A DNA stretch of 64,000 bases, from contig WHUX01000018.1 in assembly GCA_015179025.1 (NCBI GenBank), positions 310,001-374,000 of the forward strand. Direction: 5' to 3'. Within the stretch, counting starts at the first letter, position 1. Every line of letters starts with the position of its first letter. The position numbers and the translations under genes are program-made. Origin of the DNA: Terfezia claveryi. Its lineage: Eukaryota > Ascomycota > Pezizomycetes > Pezizales > Pezizaceae. Below are positions 1 through 12,200 of the stretch, piece by piece. The notes below the pieces were generated by a model, which did no database searches, was not told the DNA's origin, and saw nothing but the letters and a program-made list of their open reading frames with translations.

Positions 1-392
1 GTACAAACCTTCTCGCAAATGTTCTACTATCAAAACTTGCGAAAACATCAGAGGTACATGGTGATACTTGCCATAGCAGATATTCAAAGAAGCTCATGCA
101 AGTTCTATCTATACCCAGTTGCTCTAATTTTGTTTAAAAAAAGCCCCAAACCCAGATGAAAGTATTACTAAGCAAGAAGAATGCATCATATGTATTTATG
201 TAAAACACCCTGATACACCTCTAAACGCCCCCCCCCCCGCCCCCCCCCCAAAACAACAAAACAACCCCCCAAAAAGCAAGCTAACGAAAGCAATAGCAGC
301 TCGTAATCGCACTCTCTACCAATTCTCCATGCATGCAGGGTACAACAACAATAGCCTCTGTCCGCCCTCCATATTGTGATAGTGATCCCAAA
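1..392. other. Intergenic, poly-C tract
   Basis: No coding region is supported here. The only marked feature is a C-rich homopolymer run at about 228-249, broken by a single G at 239 and followed by an A/C-rich stretch. It lies just 3' of the minus-strand Pop7-like gene and may be part of its 3' flank. Confidence 0.5.
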
Positions 393-1540
393 TCACGGCC
401 TCACGAGAGTGATTTTTATCTCAATCATGCTGAGTTTTCGGATCCGCATATAGTCCTCATCGTCACCGTCATCATCGTCATCATCCTCACTCTCATCTTC
501 GTCATCCTCGCCGTCGCCTTCACCTTGGGGGTCACGTGTATCAACCATGGGTACATCCGACGATGAAGGTAATGGTAGGTTAGGTGGTATTGTAGGTGGG
601 TTTGAATCTGAGAATCCTTCTTCTATGAAGGGTAGTACGGTAGGTGTGTGTTCCTCGGTTCTGGCCTTCTTCCCGCCTTGGGTTTCGTGTTCGCTAGTCT
701 CCTCTGCTTCCAATTCGGCGGACTTTCGCTTTTTGGTGTTAGTGGTGGGGCGTGGGTTGGGGAGGGGGAGGTCGAGTGATGGTGATGTTTCTGTTGTAGG
801 GTTTTCTGGTTGGGTTGTAATTTCCTCCTGCGTCGTCGTAGTGGTGGTGGTGGCTTTCTTTGACTGCGGTTGTTTGGCGGTGGCACCGGGTTTCCGAACA
901 ACGTCGTCTACGGCATCAACGCTCCCTGTCCCAACCCTCACAGAAACTCTATCATCTTTCATAAAATACACCCCAAGACTCAAACATTTATTGATCGCTT
1001 TTCCCGTTGCCTTGAGTACCACCCCTTCACCGACTAGTTCCCCCCGCTCTATTGGCTGGGATGGCGCGACATTTCGAAAATCACCACGTTGTCCTCCTCC
1101 TCCTCGCCGTCGCTGATTATTTCGATAGTTCCGCTGGCGCCTGTGTTGTTCGTTCGAGGCGTCATCGAGGGTGGATGTAGTGGACCAGAGGGATGCTTCT
1201 TGCACAGAGAGGATCTTGCGCACGCGCTTGACGGCAGAAATGAACGGGGTGCGGGCGGAGATATAGACTGTTTGTGGGGCTCGCTTGGAGTGCACGGGGG
1301 GGATTGGGGGATGGAGGAGGGGGCGTTTTTGGAGCGTGTGAGCTGAGGGTTAGTGAAGGTTATTAATTAGCTATGAGGGTAGAACAATCGAGGGGCATAG
1401 GAAGAGAGAGAGCAGAGGAGGGGAAAGATTGTGTGTTTGAAGAAGCAGTCGCACTTACTAGGTGGTAGCGGCGGTAGTTTTGGTGGAGGGGCAGAGGAGA
1501 ATGTAGGTACTTCTACTGCTGAACCAGCCTCGGCGGACAT
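393..1540 (-). CDS. POP7: RNase P/MRP subunit Pop7-like (Alba domain)
   Basis: Model: complement(join(393..1342,1459..1540)), about 343 residues; the start is the ATG at 1540 (MSAEAGS) and the intron runs GTAAGTGC...CCCTCAG. The spliced protein carries an Alba-type core: a segment reading ISARTPFISAVKRVRKIL, then KATGKAINKCLSLGVYF and VRVGTGSVDAVDDVV, the pattern of Rpp20/Pop7. In that family the protein pairs with Pop6 and binds the P3 domain of RNase P and MRP RNA in the nucleolus, for tRNA and rRNA processing. Odd points: a basic Arg/Gly-rich insert (RRRGGGGQRG) between the first strand/helix and the rest, and a long low-complexity tail of about 150 residues with K-K-R basic clusters and a D/E run of more than 20 acidic residues. 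Family members are usually shorter (inference from family knowledge). The alternative start at 1564 adds 8 residues. Confidence 0.78.
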
Positions 1541-2773
1541 GCTTGGAGGGGTGAACTGTAGCAAATTGGAGCTTTGAGCTTTAGGAGCGATAGGTGGTTG
1601 GTATCGGTAAGCGTGTCACACGGGTATGATTTGACGGATTCTGCGGGATTGGAATCCGGATTGCGGGTGACCGTTTGGAAGCTTGCGATCCGTGGTGTTT
1701 ATTTAGACTATTCGTATTTGTTACATATGGAGATCAACAGCCGTGGTCTTGGCGGTTACGGAGATGGCATCAGAAACTGTAACCATGGAATGTAGCCGCT
1801 CTCGCGGTAAAATGCGAGAATCCTTTCTGCCATTGACATCTTTTGCAAGTTCAGGAATAGTACAGATTCCATTGGGTAACTTCGCAATATTGTTTCTGAA
1901 TCTACCAATGTCTCGACCCAAACGAGACACCCCCCCAAATCCCCCCAGGGTACCCCAATAACACTTCCAATTACTCTGCCATTCGCATTTGGGTGGCAGA
2001 CAGTCGCTTCAGCTATAGAGATCTTGTTTTGAACCCCAACTCGTGTAGGCTTTGATACCTGAAGTTCATGGTGTTGAACCAGGCATCGTGGTATCTAGGT
2101 GGTATCTCCCGTATAGTCCGACAATTTCAAGTCAAATTAGGAAGTAGCGTTTGCCAAGTCTGGGACTCATTCAATTCATTCAGTGGCCCTATATATCCTT
2201 CTCCCAACCCCCAACCAGACCACTAAGGTACCCAAGTACTCTCCCACAAAAGATCATGCGCTTCCTCCCCAGACCTTCTCCGCTGGAGCCTTGAATCATA
2301 GCATTAACGCTGATTCGTTTCCCCACCGCTTGTTTGCACAGGGATATGCTAGTGCATGATTCCTAAGAAACTACAATTATGGATTATAGCTGCTAACCAT
2401 TTATACCCCCCTAATATGTACCTGGTGTTAATCCTCCTACGAAGCTCCCTTTGGTGCTCCAGCGTTTGGGCCTTGCTGTCGGAGCAGGAAATCAAGTCTA
2501 TTTCTTGTGGTGTTGTTTGGATGGTGGGTCTGGCCCATCTTGGGCCCAGCGAATCTTTGACAGGCGGGTTCTGTCAAGCCGACCGGATGATGGATAGGAG
2601 TTTGTGGGGATGCCCATCTCAGTTTTTTCCAACTGAAGCAAAGGGCATTCCCTTTCTCCAATATATCTCTGCTAAGCTCTGGAACATGAATCGAGCGCCA
2701 GGTACGATTCATGCTTGGGCGGAGGTGTTCTATTGGGATTGTAATGAGACTTCTGAATATGTGGGCACTGCTT
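1541..2773. other. Intergenic region without supported gene
   Basis: Several short open frames occur on both strands, but none has a recognisable domain or clear splice partners. The part from 1541 to about 1720 is the probable promoter of the minus-strand Pop7-like gene. I see no RNA gene or repeat in the rest. Confidence 0.4.
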
Positions 2774-3938
2774 TTACACAGCCTGAAGCACACCATGGAG
2801 CTGCCGCCGGTGATAGCTAGCCATTGTCCTTTTGACAGTTCTTCTGCAAACATCCTCCGCATCATCTTCACTTTCGGCACTATAATTGCGCTTTCTCTTG
2901 CTAGTGAAGCTGACTGGAGATTGCAAGGTAAAAAGTTCTGTGGCTGGCTGTACTGTTGCTGTTTGATGCTCAAAGCTTCCCCAGGCAAGCATTTCGTGAC
3001 TTGGCTGGCGTTCATATGTTCTCTCCTCGATGGCATCCTCCGCCCCACTCATGTCAATATCCATGGTACCATCCATACTTTGTTGAGAATCCCCCGCTTG
3101 AACGGTGACATCCTCCGCAGATACCCAAGATGGTTCACTCCAGCGGCGGGATAATGTTGGCTGGACTGGTCGGTTCGAGAAATAATCCCCCCCACCCTTC
3201 TCCGGTCCTCGTAATTTGGCTCTATTGAAGAGTAGTTTCCACGGTTGAGGAGAAGGCAAAGGTGTCACGGACCGTGGAAACATATGCTGATCTTCATCCA
3301 CGACCTGGTTTGAGTGCTCACTGATTGAGGGGAGGTTATGAATACGGATGTTGCCTGGTCGATTTGTTGTGAAACGCCTGGAAGAGGGGTACCGCTCGAG
3401 GCTTACAGATTTGTGTGGTGAGCTCATTGCGAACGGGGAAATTTGGATCTCTTCTGCGCGACTAAGTGGTGTGTCTCTACTAGGGGTTTGAGGAATACTA
3501 TCTTGAAGGCAATCAGTCCGGAAGGCGCTATAATATAAGAAGGACAACTGAGACATACCCAAACAAGCTGGCTCACTCCACCGCCTATCAGTCACAGTTG
3601 GGATGAATTCAATCACGGCAACCATGCCCGCATGAACCACATCTTCCCAGGCACCCAGTGGGATTTCCACACCGTTCTCATGAAAGATCTTTATCCTCGT
3701 ATTATTGAACCCAGTGGACGAGCTAGTGTAGCACCAACCAGGACTGACAGTTGAATACAACTGCTCGGTTGTTTTTATTAGGCTCTATATTGAAATGACT
3801 CTCAAGTCAGCTTATGACCAGAAGCGAAACCCATGGACCTTTTACATGACGTACAGTGGAGAGCATGACCCCACTCAATGGTACCTCGATACAGCGCATC
3901 TCCGGGGCTATTTTCAGCATGACTTGATCTTGACTCAT
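2774..3938 (-). CDS. Unrecognised protein, two exons
   Basis: Model: complement(join(2774..3760,3855..3938)), about 356 residues. Exon 1 (MSQDQVMLKIAPEMRCIEVP, 28 codons) ends at a GTACGTCATG donor, and exon 2 begins after an ACCGAGCAG acceptor in phase 0. The start at 3938 was chosen because it opens a frame that joins the long exon exactly. The N-terminal part reads GWCYTSSS then RIKIFHENGVEIPLGAWEDV, faintly like the end of fungal ubiquitin-like (ULD-type) modules where a GP-dG-xI-P-xxW-xxV pattern occurs; this is a weak resemblance only. The rest is Ser/Pro-rich with short basic motifs (SKRKRNYSAESEDDAED, a bipartite nuclear-signal-like stretch near the C-terminus). A second intron starting at GTATGTCTC near 3555 is possible but not required. 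Function unknown. Confidence 0.55.
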
Positions 3939-6740
3939 CGAAACGTTGCGCATGGTGCTTCTAAATGATAATCAATCCACCACGTGACGGGGCTGCCTTC
4001 CAGGTCGTGATCACCGGCCTCGTTTGGCGGTGAGGATTCGGTCTATATTGTTCGAATGGAGAGATTTTGGCTCAATGTGAACAGAAGGGTGGGCATATCC
4101 CCAGGTTTAAGTAGGACATTAGCCTCGTGCGACCCAGGAAGGGTAGGTGAAGAGTGAGTGGGTTGCTTAACTTGGGAGGGGACTCTAGAAAGCCGGAAGA
4201 AATGCCCCCACACCCCAGCCCTCGGTCGGATCAGGATTCTCATCCCGGTTCGGTCGACCGCGACAGATCACAAAAGCAACGGTGAGATAATTGGACGGTA
4301 TAATGGCTTAATTCCCTCTACTTGACTGCAGGTCGTACAGTAGTTACATGCCTGAGGCCAGCAAAAGGCAGGTATCTGACGCTGTATACTTCTTATAGCA
4401 GTAAACCAGCTTGAGGGACAATCAACTTTATTCGAGAATAAGAACATGTGCGCCGCATTGTGGTTTTGATCCTTATTACCAGGGTTCTCCGCTTCGACCA
4501 TCCTTGCCTCGTTCCCATCTCGCTAAGGGGAAATTGGGTTAGATGATTGACTTAGCTTGACACGCAGCGCAGGACCACGACACACACAAGACACTGCAGA
4601 CAAATAAGGTGGTGCGGCGTCCTTCAGGAGGGATGAGCGGGGGACCTAAAAAGGGAATCTGCTGGAGGCGAAACAGCAGGGTGCTAAATTCATTTTCGAC
4701 AGGATGGGATATGTAATTAAACACTGCAAAAAATAAACAATTGGGCTGGGGCTGGGGCTGTGGACATGGGAATGGTCGGGCTTTATCCCAACCTCTGAGG
4801 ATGTGATGATTGACATGACATGCATCACCTAGGCTTTACGCTCTTTATCGACCTCTGGGCGTAAGAGCAGCATTGCCGTCAGGGTTCAGCAAAGCCATTC
4901 CGCAACGGAACCCGACAGACGGATATCAAGGGCCACTGTAGAGTACATGCGAAGCGCATGCGACGCCTGGTCCGCAGAGGAGCGAGTCTTCACTACGCTA
5001 TGCACACCCGGATATGTGCCGGCTGGAGCAGGTAAAATAGAAAGCCCGGAGGCGGCTCTAAATACGTGTTCCCGTACAAGAGCTTGTTCGGTGAGGCTAC
5101 CCTGGTGATGTTGAGCTAGAGATGGAATGGGGATCCTTTAGAAGCTGTGGATGAGCTGTAGGCCTAGGTCCGCTCCGTATTGAGGCTCCAGGTATATGTT
5201 CGACGCATTGAAATGTTGGTTGGTGGCATTCTGGGAACGGAGAGTACATGATGTGTCCGGTGTGGCGGGGGGGGGGGGACAACGTGGGAGGTGGGAGTGG
5301 GACAGTGAGATACTTACCTACATATGCCCGTAAGTATATTTCACACATTACTCTGCTTCATGTACGATCTATGCAGGCTGAACTTTTGTTAGATTTGATC
5401 GTGATGTTAGAGAAAATTCACGCTAGAACCGGACCTCACCGTAAAAGGAAAATGAAATAGAAAGAATGGAAAGAAAATAAGATAATGCAAAACTAAAAAA
5501 AAACTAACAGAAGAACTATTTTCAATTTTTTTTTTTTTTTTTTCAGATAAAAGATAGAATTTCAGAAGTAGAAATAAATAATGTACTGGTTATATTTCTT
5601 TATTTATATTAGAATTATTTATATTATCAAAAACTAATAAAAGATTTAAAGAAAACAAAAAAAAAAATAGAACTTAAAATAGTAGTAAATATAAAAAAGA
5701 TAGTATAAAAGTAAAATAGAGGTTTTTTAGAGAAAATTTTTATATTAATTAAAATTAAGTTATAACTTATAATTAAAATTATTTTATTTTTATTTTATTA
5801 ATAAATATATAATGCTAAAGTAAAAAAAAAAAAAAAAAAAAGCTTAAATTAATTAATTTTTTCTTTATATAATTATTTTAAATATAAATTTCTTATATTT
5901 CAAACTAATTTATTTAAAGTATATATTTAAAGTAATAAAAATTATAATAACTTTTAATTTATTACTACTATAGCTAATAAAATATAGAAAAAAGAACTCT
6001 TCACTTCTACTTATAAGGTACTATAGTACTAATGTGTATGCACATGCATGCATATGCAACAGAAAAGACAACAAATGGGGGCTTTTGGTATTACTGTATT
6101 ATATTAGTTTCATATATTTTTTACTTTTATGGGTGAATACCTGGTCGGAGGCACGCCACGCCACATTGGTTTCCATGATCTCGTCACAAATAAGCTTCCA
6201 TGTGCATCCAATTCCCCCGCCAAACATATGGAATCGCTTCCAAACTGTGCTGGACCCGACTCCCGGACTACCCCACCGCATAGTTCTAATGCATAGTTCT
6301 ATGCGGACGAGACTGTTTCCTGAGGACCGATAGTTGCAACCTCTCCTGTTCCTATGCCTTTTTCTTTCTAGAGTGGCATGAGGAGGTGCCAGTGGTGGTA
6401 ATTACTGTAGTGGTGATGTGTACCGGAGGGAGTTGCTCACGCATAACCGTCTAGCATCCCTCAGTATATCCATACTTTTCATTCTTCTGGGGCACAATCA
6501 TGCACGATGATATATATCTACTACAGAAAATTTAAACAGACCAAAAGACAAATGTTTACGACCCCTTAGGTAAGTAATCCCCGCCCACGGTAGTACGTCT
6601 ATGATTCGCAGCCATCCTGTAAACCACAAAAGAAAAAGAAAAGCACCAGAATGTCTACTTGCAACCTCCATGAGAGTCATTTCCCATCTCTTTCGTTAAG
6701 AATTCCATCACCTCCACCCCTTCCACCCTACTCCAATTTA
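3939..6740. other. Gene-free interval, mixed composition
   Basis: This 2.8-kb interval has only short unsupported open frames. It contains a GGGCTGGGGCTGGGGCTG mini-repeat near 4743, a poly-G run near 5269-5279, a very AT-rich block at about 5460-6010 listed separately, and ordinary sequence to the 3' end of SSZ1. No RNA gene was recognised. Confidence 0.45.
5460..6010. repeat. AT-rich block, probable decayed repeat
   Basis: Roughly 550 bp made almost entirely of A and T, with a poly-T run at about 5527-5543, a poly-A run at about 5822-5840 and many TTAATTAA-like words. The flanks return abruptly to mixed composition. In ascomycetes such islands are commonly RIP-degraded transposon relics; that origin is inference, as no coding remnant is readable. 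Confidence 0.5.
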
Positions 6741-8654
6741 CTACTTCTCAGGAGACGGGATAATACCCCTCACACCGTCTTTTGAGCCCACGACCCTAGC
6801 GGTGATTGTGACCTCCAAGTTGCTACCAACGGTTATAGTAACCTCAACCTTGTTACCCTTCTTGGCATTTTTGACAGCTGCCTCAGCAATAACCCTCTCA
6901 ACCTTCCAAACAATCTCCCTAGTCTCATCCTCCTCCTCCTCCTCCTCGTCCTCCTCGTCCTCATCCTCATCCTCATCCTCATCGTCTCCAGTCTTTTCGG
7001 CCTTCTCAGCCTTCTCTGGCTTGGTGACAACAATCTCCCTGACACCCTCGCAGATCTTCACTAGCACATCCCCGTCCTGAGCAACCTCGAACTGAGCAGT
7101 TCTCCTGGCTGGGAGAGCTGTGTCACTCTCAAGAAGTCTGCAAAAATGCTCAGTCTCACCGCCATTGGCAATGGCAACACCAATAGTCTTGGCAAGGTGG
7201 GGGGCAATAGTGACAGCAGGGTGGGTAGCCTGATCAATGTCTTCCTTCTCAAAGTCCTGGACCAATGAGGCCTGCATGGCAGCACCTCGAGCAGCAAGCT
7301 CAGAGGGGTTGAGTGAGGCAGTGCAGGTTGCTGGGGCGAGAACTTGAGTAGACTCAGGGAAAATGGCAGCGAGGCGCTGAGCAATCCTGGGAGTGTGGGA
7401 AGCACCACCAGCGAGGATGACTTCGTCAATGTCTAATAAGTCCAAACCAGCCTTGGTGACAACACCCTCCACAAGCTTGACCATCTGGTCAAAGACGTTC
7501 TTGGCTAATAACTCATATCTGGTCCTGTTGATGTTAGAATGAAAGTCATAACCCTCAGCCAAAGAGTCGATGGAGATAGTAGCAGTGGTGCTCAAACTCA
7601 AAGTCTTCTTTGTGAAATCAACCTCTTGCTTCAACTTAGCCAATCCTCTGGGGGTAGCCAATGGGTCGACCTTGTTCCTCTTCTGAAACTCCTTCGCAAA
7701 GTACTGCACAAGTACATCGTCGAGCCTCGCTCCTCCGAGCTCGTAGTCGTGGGCAGTAGCTAATATTGTGTACATTCCACCACGAGCAGTGATGATGGTA
7801 ACGTCCGACCTAGTTCCACCGAAGTCCGCAACCACAATGTTCTTGTCTGTTATCGTACTTTCCTCACGAACGGTGTATGCAAGAACCGCCGCAACGGGCT
7901 CGTGAATGAATTGGAGAATTTCTAAGTTCGCTGCCTTTGCAGCCACGCAGAGTGCTTCTCTCTGGGCATCAGTGAAGTCCGTTGGGACGGTGACAACAGC
8001 GGCATTAACATCGCGGCCCAAGAAGTCTGTGGCCGAGGTGATCAGGCGGCGGAGGTGGCGGGTGGTGATCTCTGACACAGATACGGTTGTGGGCTCAGCG
8101 TCATCTTTCTCTTGAATCTTGAATGCGGTTGATCCATCGACCTCAATGGGGTGAGCGGATGCGTGAGAGTTTGTTGGATCGATGTTTGCGTACCTGTTGC
8201 GGGAAGGGAAACGTCAGTTAACTGGCACAGTCTGTAAATTCAGCACGCCACCCGGTGGAGAATGCATTCCCTACTTCTTTCCTATGTAGTCACGAAAGTA
8301 CGCAACTGTGTTCGTAGGATTTCGGACAAGGTGTAATTTTGCTTGTGCTCCGTGGTATTCTTCCGACTCTACATACGATAGAACGGAGGGGATCTGTCGG
8401 TCTATGATCGTGGGGTAACATCAGCACTATTCAAACTATTTTGCCACAATTTATTGGGTAATAGTACCTCCTTCCTCGTTGGCAATGATCTCGGCTTTTC
8501 CATCCTAGGATCTCAGTTTGGTCATGCAATGCTCAGGAAATAGTTCAAAGTGTGGGGGTAAACTAACAGGACCAGTGAATGCTATTGAGCTGTTTGTGTT
8601 GCCAAATGAGATACCAATAACGGTCTTCTCGGGCAATTCTGTAGTGTCTGACAT
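6741..8654 (-). CDS. SSZ1: Ssz1-type Hsp70 of the ribosome-associated complex
   Basis: Model: complement(join(6741..8193,8275..8401,8468..8504,8568..8654)), 567 residues; all three introns have GT..AG ends and frames close exactly. Exon 1 gives the Ssz1 N-terminus ending GISFGNTNSSIAFTGP; exons 2-3 give IIANEEGDRQIPSVLSYVES and NTVAYFRDYIGKK. The nucleotide-binding domain follows with phosphate-2 (VVADFGGTRSDVTII) and adenosine (VILAGGASHTPRI) motifs; the substrate-binding part is short, as in Ssz1. In the family, Ssz1 pairs stably with the J-protein zuotin as RAC at the ribosomal tunnel exit and stimulates Ssb Hsp70 on nascent chains. A run of about 25 acidic residues (around residues 470-495) interrupts the C-terminal part; the matching segment in yeast is shorter and also acidic. 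Next gene upstream is the Raptor homologue on the same strand. Confidence 0.93.
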
Positions 8655-9222
8655 TGTGTGGGGAATGGGGACAACCTTTTATTAGATGACTGTATATCAG
8701 GTAGACAATACAGAGCTGGGGAAGCTGAAAGGATTGGGAGGTCGTGGATGCTCGTGAAGCAAACGAAGCATTATTACAATCGAGGAAATTTTTATTTGTT
8801 GTCGCGCTAAAACAGTAGCTGCAAAATCTCCTCACGTGGTGGACAAGAAGTGTGACCCAAGACCACCTACATACTCAGCGAGTATATTTCTAATGCAGTC
8901 TCCCTTGGTTTAAAGATTGCTGTAATAGCACGTTAAGTAGACACAGTATAGGTTAATGGAAACAATAGGCAGAATAAGAAAGACATGTACGTACGCAAAA
9001 TCAATGAAAACCCACAGAACCCACAGAACCCATAGACTCCCCATGCCAGCATCGCTCGTTTAACATATGGCTCTACAACAGGACAAAAAGTAAAAAGAAA
9101 AAATGAAGCATCGCTGATAGAGATATTTGCCCCTCCGTATCTTACAGCGGGACACCCTTCCCTCCATGTGCATAGATAATTGATACTCTAAACATGGCGC
9201 GTTACGATCATTAAGGAACAAA
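8655..9222. other. SSZ1 promoter / KOG1 3' flank
   Basis: Intergenic between two minus-strand genes. It should hold the SSZ1 promoter and 5' leader and, at its right end, the 3' flank of the Raptor-like gene. I see no additional gene; CAACAA/CCCACAGAACCCACAGAACCC short direct repeats lie near 9010-9030. Confidence 0.45.
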
Positions 9223-12200
9223 TTATATTCCCCCTTTGGAATCACAATTGAACATGTTGATATGGTTGTCCCCGATCCCGGCACATGCTAGCATCATTCG
9301 GTGGGGATGGAAGGTTAAAGCAGTTATTGGCGAAGATCGGTTCTGATGGAGGAAACTGGAATACGGGCGAGTGGTTGACAATGGCTCAATAACTGGGGAG
9401 TTCATATTCCATACTTTGATGTCATGATGAACAGATCCGCTACAGCATGACAGTAAGTACTTTCATGTTGGTACCAGAGGAGGGGTACTTACGTTGCCAT
9501 AACTGGGGCATGCTCGTGAACTGAGAGGGACCGCATCCCATTTCGATGAGCCATGAACTGCCGCAACGGGGAATCCATGCGGATATCCCAGAGCATAACG
9601 TCGCCACTGACGCTGCCACTCACGAGCTCACGCAGGCCACCTCTTTGCATATGAACCTTGACAATCCATGCTTTCTGATCCTTCCAGACTTTGACCATAG
9701 AGTCCCGGGACGGCAAACGGCGATCATACACCCGTACAGCACCGTCACCGAACCCAGCCACAAGGATATTCCCAGCGACTTGCTCTGAAGTCAGTGATGT
9801 GATGCAGGATCCGGAGCGGGCAGGAATATCCTACACTTTGTTAGCTAATTCATGAGAGGCATGCCCGAATAGTTACCTGAAGACACATCTCTCGGGGAGC
9901 ATCCCACACTCGGATAACTCTTACGTCTCCTCCGACAAGCATGCTACCTCTACCTTGCTGCCACTCAGCCACTAGACCAGAACTTCTATTTGAGGGTAAC
10001 AGATCTGTTAGCGCCCTCCATGCAGAAACCAGTTCTATGTTTTGCTGTGACTCGTAGTTCCGGTATATTCGGACTACCCCTTCTTGGGAACCTGTCATTA
10101 GCAGTGCTACATCATCCTCATTTAAAAACTTGACTTCTGTAATCCGAGTTCCCTTGGGATTCCCATTGGAGAAGCGATTCATCTTATGTCCAGCGCTCCA
10201 GTCCCATATCCTAAGGTATAATATTAGCACAAGAGAAATGTAAATATATACCGTCGGCGTGACACTTACGACACATTATCTTTGTCATCGACAGCTACTA
10301 AATGAGATTCAAATTGATGGTATAGTAACCTCATGGGTTGACTCCCATTGTTGAAAAGACCAGCCTGGGTGTCCCAACGACTATTTCCCGCTCGCTCCTT
10401 CTGTGGCTGAGTATCAATAATAATCTTTTCGTTGCGTGTCCGTCTCCACAATCTCTGATTGTAGTCAAGACTACCAGGCTCGTCCGCTTCAGTTGGTCTC
10501 ATTTGAGGTTCTCTGAAGTACTGTTGAGTGTCAGAATCAATAATGAAAGCAACAATGTTTCAGTTAGTACAAACCTCGGTAGACCATTCAAGGAATTTAC
10601 TCTTCAACGGGATAGTCGGGTTTTGCCCACTCCCCTTGGAATGAAAATGCCGCGAAACGGGATGTTGGGCAGATGCATATGAAGTTGAAGAACTCCAGTG
10701 GTCGCTCTCTTCTGGGGGGCGATTCCATTCTGGAGGTGTCCGTGGTATCGACGCAAAGGCACTTCTCGGATTTTTTAATGCAGAATGGCTGCTGTCGTTG
10801 TTTCCATATCCCAAAGCCAAATTCTTCAAGGATGCAGCGATACTAGCCGATCTTCTGAGAGATAATGTGAAATATCCATCCGGCCTAGTCGTTGAAGAAG
10901 GGGAATCAGGCGTCTTCCTATCCGGCCAAGCCTCATCCATCGAGAAATTCATCGGGCGAAGGTTGGCCTTACTAATGTCATCGATCACATCCTGAGCGGC
11001 CGCTCCCAACGGTGAATCAAGCAATGCTAGATGTACGGCATCTACAACTGTGCTTGCACATTGTGCCACTTCCAGGAATGGGCCAACAGCAAGAAGAAGA
11101 ATGGCCTTCCAGACTGCAGAGAATATTGAGTTGTCTGATATTCCGGGGTGCTGATCTCTTCTATTCCCCGAGCTTCCCTTTGTAGACATGCTTCCGTTCG
11201 ATGTAATTCTTAGATGGCCGGTGAAGGATTTTGACCCAGATTCTTGGACAGATCTGCCACCTGAGAGTATGTACTCCCTTTCGTGTACAAGCTGATCATA
11301 AGCGCTCACGATGAATTTGTTCTCAAAGCGTTTGATGAAGTGGGCAAAGAAGACTACAAGTTCCTTGCGAACCATGTTGCTACCATCTCCAGTGAGGATG
11401 AGGACACGGCTTGCCACCTCTTGTTCAATTTCTATAATCTCGGATGTTATGTCTGGTATGCCTAAGAGCGTCGTCAAGGCAAACAGAGCCGCAGCACGCA
11501 CTTCTGGGACAGGATCGCTGACAAGATCGCACAACCTGAGATGAGCCCCGTCCCTGATACCCTGCCACTTGGCCTCGGAGAAGTCGTTCCATAGCTGCGA
11601 GATGCAAAGGCAGGCCCATTGCCGAAGAAGCGGATTATCAGACTCGCCTAAGTGTGCCAAACATGCATTCATCACCCCCGGATTCATACAAACAACCTGA
11701 CCTTGGTGAAAGTCTTTGCAGAACATGCTTAGGATAAAGGCACACATCGCGCGATGTTCGGAAACGTTGCCAACAGGTATTCCAGAGGATGGTGACAAGA
11801 TCTGGATGAAATATTGGTATCCGTTGTCCTTCAACAGATCAGACTGACATGTAGAATCCACTGCCAGAATTCGGGCCCATATGAAAACCATAACAGGTTT
11901 CAGTTCGGCCGCGGCAGATTGCAAGAGCTTGAGCACATAGGGAAAAATCCCTATGCTCAACGCGAGATGAACGGCCCAGGGTCCCAGGTCTAGAAATTTG
12001 CTTAACAATATTAACGCACGTAGCCTATGCACCTGGCTCAACAAGACTTGTAGCACGATGGGCAACTGTTCCGGGGGTTTCCTATCCACAGCACCCTGGC
12101 TTAGATAGACTTCAAAAGCGGTCAGCTGCTCTGTGAAGAAGGAAGAGTGTTGGTATTCATAAGGTTCGTGATTTTCCGCTGGTTCCATTAGCCGGGGTAG

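Noticed and set aside
547..1116. 189-residue open frame on the plus strand
   Set aside because: It is antisense to the Pop7-like gene; its Gly/Val/Ser-rich content is the complement of that gene's acidic and Thr-rich repeats.
2356..2820. 154-residue plus-strand open frame
   Set aside because: It overlaps the unrecognised minus-strand gene, has no domain, and the minus strand has the better splice-supported model.
6034..6333. 99-residue plus-strand frame after the AT-rich block
   Set aside because: No recognisable domain, partly antisense to another short frame, and no promoter or intron context to support it.
6802..7080. Plus-strand frame with a long poly-Ser run
   Set aside because: It is the antisense reading of the GAG/GAT acidic tract in SSZ1.
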